Source: JAJZOM01 sp046703545 (GTDB lineage: Archaea; Thermoplasmatota; Thermoplasmata; Thermoplasmatales; Thermoplasmataceae). Taken from it: 26,238 nucleotides of DNA. The notes beneath the pieces are model-generated. The model saw nothing but the letters and a program-made list of their open reading frames with translations, did no database searches and was not told the DNA's origin. The stretch spans positions 1-26,238 of the forward strand of contig JBJKSX010000041.1 in NCBI GenBank assembly GCA_046703545.1, given 5' to 3'. The position numbers and the translations under genes are program-made. This document shows positions 23,437 to 26,238 of the stretch, one piece after another (position 1 is the stretch's first letter; each line of letters starts with the position of its first letter).

Positions 23437-24278
23437 TACTTTGGCTTGTGTTTCTGGTACATCTCCCTCAGCGTGTTATCATCCACATGTGTATAGATCT
23501 GAGTGGTTGCCACACTTGCATGGCCAAGGAGTTGTTGGATGAATCTTATGTCGCCGCCATTTCTGAGTATGGCTGTGGCAAATGTGTGCCTGAGAACATG
23601 AGGGGTCACCTTCTTTGTCAGACCAGCATCCTTCGCAAGGTTCCTCACAATTCTCTGGACCGTGGAGGTGTCAAGTGGCGTTCCCTTCCGGCTCACAATG
23701 AGGGCCCTGCTCAGTGTAATCATGTTGTATCTCTCGGACAGGTAGGACCTGATGATTTCCCCCAGTCCGTCTGGTATGATGACGATCCTGTCCCGGTCGC
23801 CTTTTCCAGAGTAAATGCCTATTACTCCCTCATCAAGGTCAATATCATCGATCTTCAGGCTGCACAGTTCACCCACACGCATTCCAGTGTGCGCCAGCAG
23901 TGAGACAATAAGGTTCGTTCTCAAATCCTCGTCTGCTTTCTCCAGGAGTTTGGCAGTCTCCTTCTCACTCAGGTAATTGGGCATCTTCTTTGGCCGTTTG
24001 GGAACAGTGAGATTCACGGGGGGAGTGAGGCCCTTGTACTTGTAGAAGTGGCGGAGGGCCTTGATGGCCAGGTACTGGCTGGTCTTTGAGTAATTCCTTT
24101 CGGAAGCCAGGAAATTCTTGTAATTTTCAATGTCAGAAGGAAGGCAATTCTCAAGGGGTTTGCCGGTGAAGTCCATAAAGATTGACACCAGAAACCGATA
24201 CTCCTTGATTGTGTGAGGGCTCTTTCTCTCACCGAGCATAAAAGAGGAAAACCTCTCGATCTCCTTTGCAGCCTCCAT
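23433..24278 (-). CDS. xerA: XerA-type tyrosine recombinase
   Basis: About 281 residues. An N-terminal SAM-like DNA-binding domain (about 1-90, KSPHTIKEYRFLV) is followed by the catalytic domain with the full tyrosine-recombinase set: R134 (TGMRVGEL), K159 (YSGKGDRDR), H227 and R230 (PHVLRHTFA), H253 (LLGHASVATT) and nucleophile Y262 (IYTHV). Size and context without integrase partners or att repeats point to the chromosomal XerA that resolves dimers at a dif site, not a phage integrase. GTG 24281 and ATG 24278 are both in frame; GATATTAA at 24300-24307, centred 26 nt upstream, favours the ATG as a leaderless start. I did not find a dif-like repeat nearby. Confidence 0.92.
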   Translation of the reverse strand: MEAAKEIERFSSFMLGERKSPHTIKEYRFLVSIFMDFTGKPLENCLPSDIENYKNFLASERNYSKTSQYLAIKALRHFYKYKGLTPPVNLTVPKRPKKMPNYLSEKETAKLLEKADEDLRTNLIVSLLAHTGMRVGELCSLKIDDIDLDEGVIGIYSGKGDRDRIVIIPDGLGEIIRSYLSERYNMITLSRALIVSRKGTPLDTSTVQRIVRNLAKDAGLTKKVTPHVLRHTFATAILRNGGDIRFIQQLLGHASVATTQIYTHVDDNTLREMYQKHKPKY

Positions 24279-24299
24279 CACTTATGTAGAAAGAAACTT

Positions 24300-24307
24300 G
24301 ATATTAA
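24300..24307 (-). promoter_or_regulatory. TATA-like box for xerA
   Basis: Minus-strand TTAATATC centred about 26 nt upstream of the ATG at 24278, the expected spacing for a leaderless transcript. Confidence 0.45.
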
Positions 24308-24337
24308 TTTATTTTCAAATCTGGAATCCGCGCAGAA

Positions 24338-25068
24338 TTAGTGGAGACCCTGCGATGAAATGCTGAATTCTGCATGTGAGGGCTTGAATTCAGCGGAAAT
24401 CAGTCTCATGGTGATTGAAAATCCATAGGTTGTGTTGTATTGAAGTTTGGTTTCGGGTTGAATTGCGGACCCTCCGCATAATATCCTGTCAGAGACTTCG
24501 AAGTTGAATACCTGGCCAGATTTCATTCCTGTGTCATTATTGAAAGTGAAATCTGTTGTGGCCCACCCTGTGAAGGTGATGCATTTATGAAGTCCAAAAA
24601 GGGGTGGAGCAGAGCGGGGAGGTAGGTCTTGTTGTTCTGGGTCGTATAGTTTCTGATATAGCCTGCAAATGCACTGGGAACTCCTTCCAATGGGTTAACT
24701 GCAATTCTCAAGCCGGTTGGATGAAGATTGCCGGGGAGATTGCCCTTCACATACAAGAGTGAACTGACATAGAAGAGGGGCGTGTTATTGACCACATTGA
24801 ATACGCTTACCGAACCGGATGCCTTGATGTGAAATGTATAGTTGCCATTTTCAGGTAATGTTGTTAACGCATTCAGGCCCGGCAAATTATTGATCTGGGT
24901 GACATTGCTGCTGAACGGGCCACCTATAACTGTGTAGGTTTGGCTTCCTTCCTTGACAGTGTATGAGGGAGTACTTATATCAAAAAGGAGAAGTGATGGC
25001 ACAACAATGATTGCTGCAATTGCCAGGCCTGCAACAGCGGCCAGTTTATTCTTCAATCGTTGGTCCAT
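24338..25068 (-). pseudogene. Membrane-anchored extracellular protein gene interrupted by a one-base frameshift
   Basis: The frame from ATG 25068 gives 181 residues: a short basic start (MDQRLKNKL), one hydrophobic segment (about 9-29), then a Ser/Thr/Asn-rich outer domain with several N-x-S/T sites. Around residue 156 it meets a C4T5 run (minus strand, 24604-24596). Beyond it the original frame runs only to 24523, while the frame one base off stays open to 24338 and reads like a beta-rich continuation (TFTGWATTDFTFNNDTG, then SGQVFNFEVSDRIL, YNTTYGFSITMRL). One extra base in the run would restore a protein of about 243 residues. It may be a pseudogene, a phase-variable gene, programmed slippage or a sequencing error. 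I recognise no family. Confidence 0.65.
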
Positions 25069-25091
25069 CTCTTATAATAATTATATCCATA

Positions 25092-25099
25092 TTTATAAA
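25092..25099 (-). promoter_or_regulatory. TATA-like box for the frameshifted secreted-protein gene
   Basis: TTTATAAA, centred 27-28 nt upstream of the ATG at 25068 on the minus strand. The intact promoter suggests the gene is still transcribed. The 77-nt spacer is shared with the divergent dehydrogenase gene. Confidence 0.5.
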
Positions 25100-25145
25100 T
25101 TTGAATTTCAGAAATGAATAATACAAAGATTTGCATGTGAAAAAC

Positions 25146-26126
25146 ATGCAGGCAGTAAACATAGGTCCGGACTTCGGGAAGGAAAATCTCAAGCTGGTTG
25201 ATGTGCCAAAGCCCACCCCGGGACCGGGGGAAGTTCTAGTGAAGATAACGCACGCTGGAGTAAACCCAATTGATTACGGCGTGATTCATGGCAGGATTGT
25301 GTACAACCTCACGCCGGTTCCGCATATCCCAGGCTCCGAAGCAATAGGGGAAGTGGAAACGGATGGAAAGCTCTTCCGGAAAGGGGACAGGGTCATGCTG
25401 TACAACAGGGTCTTCGATGGGACATGCAAAATGTGCAGGTCGCACATGGAACACCTCTGCAGCAATGGAGGCATACTGGGGGTTGTGAACAACGGCGTTT
25501 ATACAGAATATGTGCCACTCCCTGAGAGGAACCTTTTCCAGATACCACAGGGAATGTCGGATGAGGTTGCGGTTTCACTCCCGATTGGCGCCCTGACATC
25601 ATACCGTGCCCTTCTCAGGGCAGGAGCGGCACCCGGCAAGTCAATCCTGATCTATGGGGCAGCCGGAAACACAGGCATATTCGCTTCGCAGCTGGCATCC
25701 ATCATGGGACTTGACGTCTATGGGGTATCAAGAAAGGACTGGATCAGGGACTACGGTTGCATTGAAGCCTTCAAGACAGGCAGTGTGCCGGAGGATTTCA
25801 AGGCAGATATAGTGGTAAACTCAATCGGCGCGGGATACTGGCAGGAAGCTGTAGCCCATGTCGCCCCGGCCGGAAGGATCGTCTCATTCGGTGTGCAGAC
25901 CGGCAAGGACACCACTCTTGACATTGCCAGGCTCTACACAACTGAAATGAGCATAATAGGGTCCACGGGTGGAACAATTCATGACATGACCGGGCTTCTG
26001 AACATAGCGAAGAATCATGAGCTCAAGGCTCCGGTTGCCTCCAGAATTCCCCTCCAGAATGTGAGGAAGGCAATGGAGGAATTCGAGAAAATGAGGGACG
26101 GAAGGCTGCTTCTCACAACCTCATAA
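25146..26126 (+). CDS. Medium-chain (MDR) dehydrogenase/quinone-oxidoreductase-like protein with a zinc-lobe
   Basis: About 326 residues. The GroES-like N-terminal domain starts MQAVNIGP and the Rossmann domain carries GAAGNTG at 171-177 for NAD(P) binding. The classic catalytic-zinc residues are absent: the cysteine position reads HAGVNPID and the GHE motif reads GSE. A structural-zinc lobe survives as C94-x2-C97-x7-C105 with H100 and H103 in between, in place of the usual four cysteines. It thus combines quinone-oxidoreductase-like and alcohol-dehydrogenase-like traits; the substrate is unknown. A TTG at 25131 is in frame, but GTGA at 25137-25140 is well placed before the ATG at 25146, and MQAV is the normal family start. 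The end overlaps the next convergent gene by 6 nt. Confidence 0.85.
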   Translation: MQAVNIGPDFGKENLKLVDVPKPTPGPGEVLVKITHAGVNPIDYGVIHGRIVYNLTPVPHIPGSEAIGEVETDGKLFRKGDRVMLYNRVFDGTCKMCRSHMEHLCSNGGILGVVNNGVYTEYVPLPERNLFQIPQGMSDEVAVSLPIGALTSYRALLRAGAAPGKSILIYGAAGNTGIFASQLASIMGLDVYGVSRKDWIRDYGCIEAFKTGSVPEDFKADIVVNSIGAGYWQEAVAHVAPAGRIVSFGVQTGKDTTLDIARLYTTEMSIIGSTGGTIHDMTGLLNIAKNHELKAPVASRIPLQNVRKAMEEFEKMRDGRLLLTTS

Positions 26127-26238
26127 ATTCTTCAGAATGGAGATTCGCTCAGGGATATTGCCGGAGAAAATGTAGGAGCCTGAAACAAGGATGTCTGCAC
26201 CTGCATCAACAACTCTCCTGCCGGTGACATCGGTCACT
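26121..26238 (-). CDS. rpe: Probable ribulose-phosphate 3-epimerase, C-terminal end (cut by window edge)
   Basis: Only the last 38 codons are inside the window, ending in TGA at 26121-26123. They read TDVTGRRVVDAGADILVSGSYIFSGN and close with IPERISILKNL. The GADxLVxGSxIF phrase is the C-terminal phosphate-binding strand and helix of ribulose-5-phosphate 3-epimerases; related TIM-barrel sugar-phosphate enzymes share part of this pattern. It would interconvert ribulose and xylulose 5-phosphates in pentose metabolism. The end overlaps the dehydrogenase gene by 6 nt in convergent orientation. Confidence 0.65.
   Translation of the reverse strand, partial: VTDVTGRRVVDAGADILVSGSYIFSGNIPERISILKNL

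Noticed and set aside
23433..24278. Integrase of an integrated element
   Set aside because: No att-like direct repeats, tRNA gene, phage genes or composition change nearby; the protein fits a chromosomal XerA.
1..26238. CRISPR arrays, insertion sequences, rRNA and tRNA genes
   Set aside because: No regularly spaced repeats, transposase frames with terminal repeats, or T-loop/anticodon-like patterns were noticed in the short spacers; a dedicated tRNA search was not possible here.

Overview
The window looks like a chromosomal segment of a Thermoplasmatales-type euryarchaeon. The gene set is archaeal: archaeal-type S-adenosylmethionine synthetase, XPD helicase with Fe-S cysteines, a DRG-family GTPase, HEMK2-like methyltransferase, presenilin-like protease, XerA-type recombinase and an isoprenyl diphosphate synthase. 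Many start codons lie 20-30 nt downstream of a TATA-like box with no Shine-Dalgarno sequence (leaderless), and several are TTG or GTG. Base composition is near 50% GC and gene packing is tight. The assignment to Thermoplasmatales is an inference from gene content and start style. I see no rRNA, tRNA, CRISPR array, insertion sequence or prophage.

Layout. Positions 1-1271 (minus) hold an enolase-superfamily racemase followed by the first 49 codons of an M20 peptidase, probably an N-acylamino-acid racemase/deacylase pair. Positions 1376-3739 (minus) encode a B12-dependent ribonucleotide reductase. The longest gene-free stretch (about 3740-4155) follows; it is AT-rich and full of small inverted repeats. 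Positions 4156-6906 (plus) form a likely operon: glutamate formiminotransferase, formimidoyl-THF cyclodeaminase and threonine ammonia-lyase. Positions 6899-8266 (minus) hold the DRG GTPase and acylphosphatase. Then come an orphan NfeD-like small membrane protein (plus), the HEMK2-like methyltransferase (minus), and topoisomerase I overlapping a presenilin-like intramembrane protease (plus). PurH (minus), SAM synthetase and a DUF2785-like protein (plus) follow.

From 16510 to 22312 the minus strand carries a RimI-like acetyltransferase, a CLC channel/transporter with CBS domains, the XPD-like helicase, a six-repeat TPR protein and RNase HII. The divergent prenyl synthase (plus) is followed by XerA (minus) and a secreted protein gene split by a one-base frameshift (minus). 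A zinc-lobe MDR dehydrogenase (plus) and the C-terminal end of a probable ribulose-phosphate 3-epimerase (minus) close the window.

Functional links. The formimino operon can feed one-carbon units as methenyl-THF into the folate pool, and PurH uses 10-formyl-THF, so the window holds both a source and a sink. The racemase/peptidase pair and threonine ammonia-lyase fit an organism that lives on peptides and amino acids. The items most worth a second look are the dyad-rich nrdJ-formiminotransferase spacer, the frameshifted secreted protein, the racemase/peptidase pair, the archaeal DUF2785 protein and the presenilin-like protease embedded in the end of topA.
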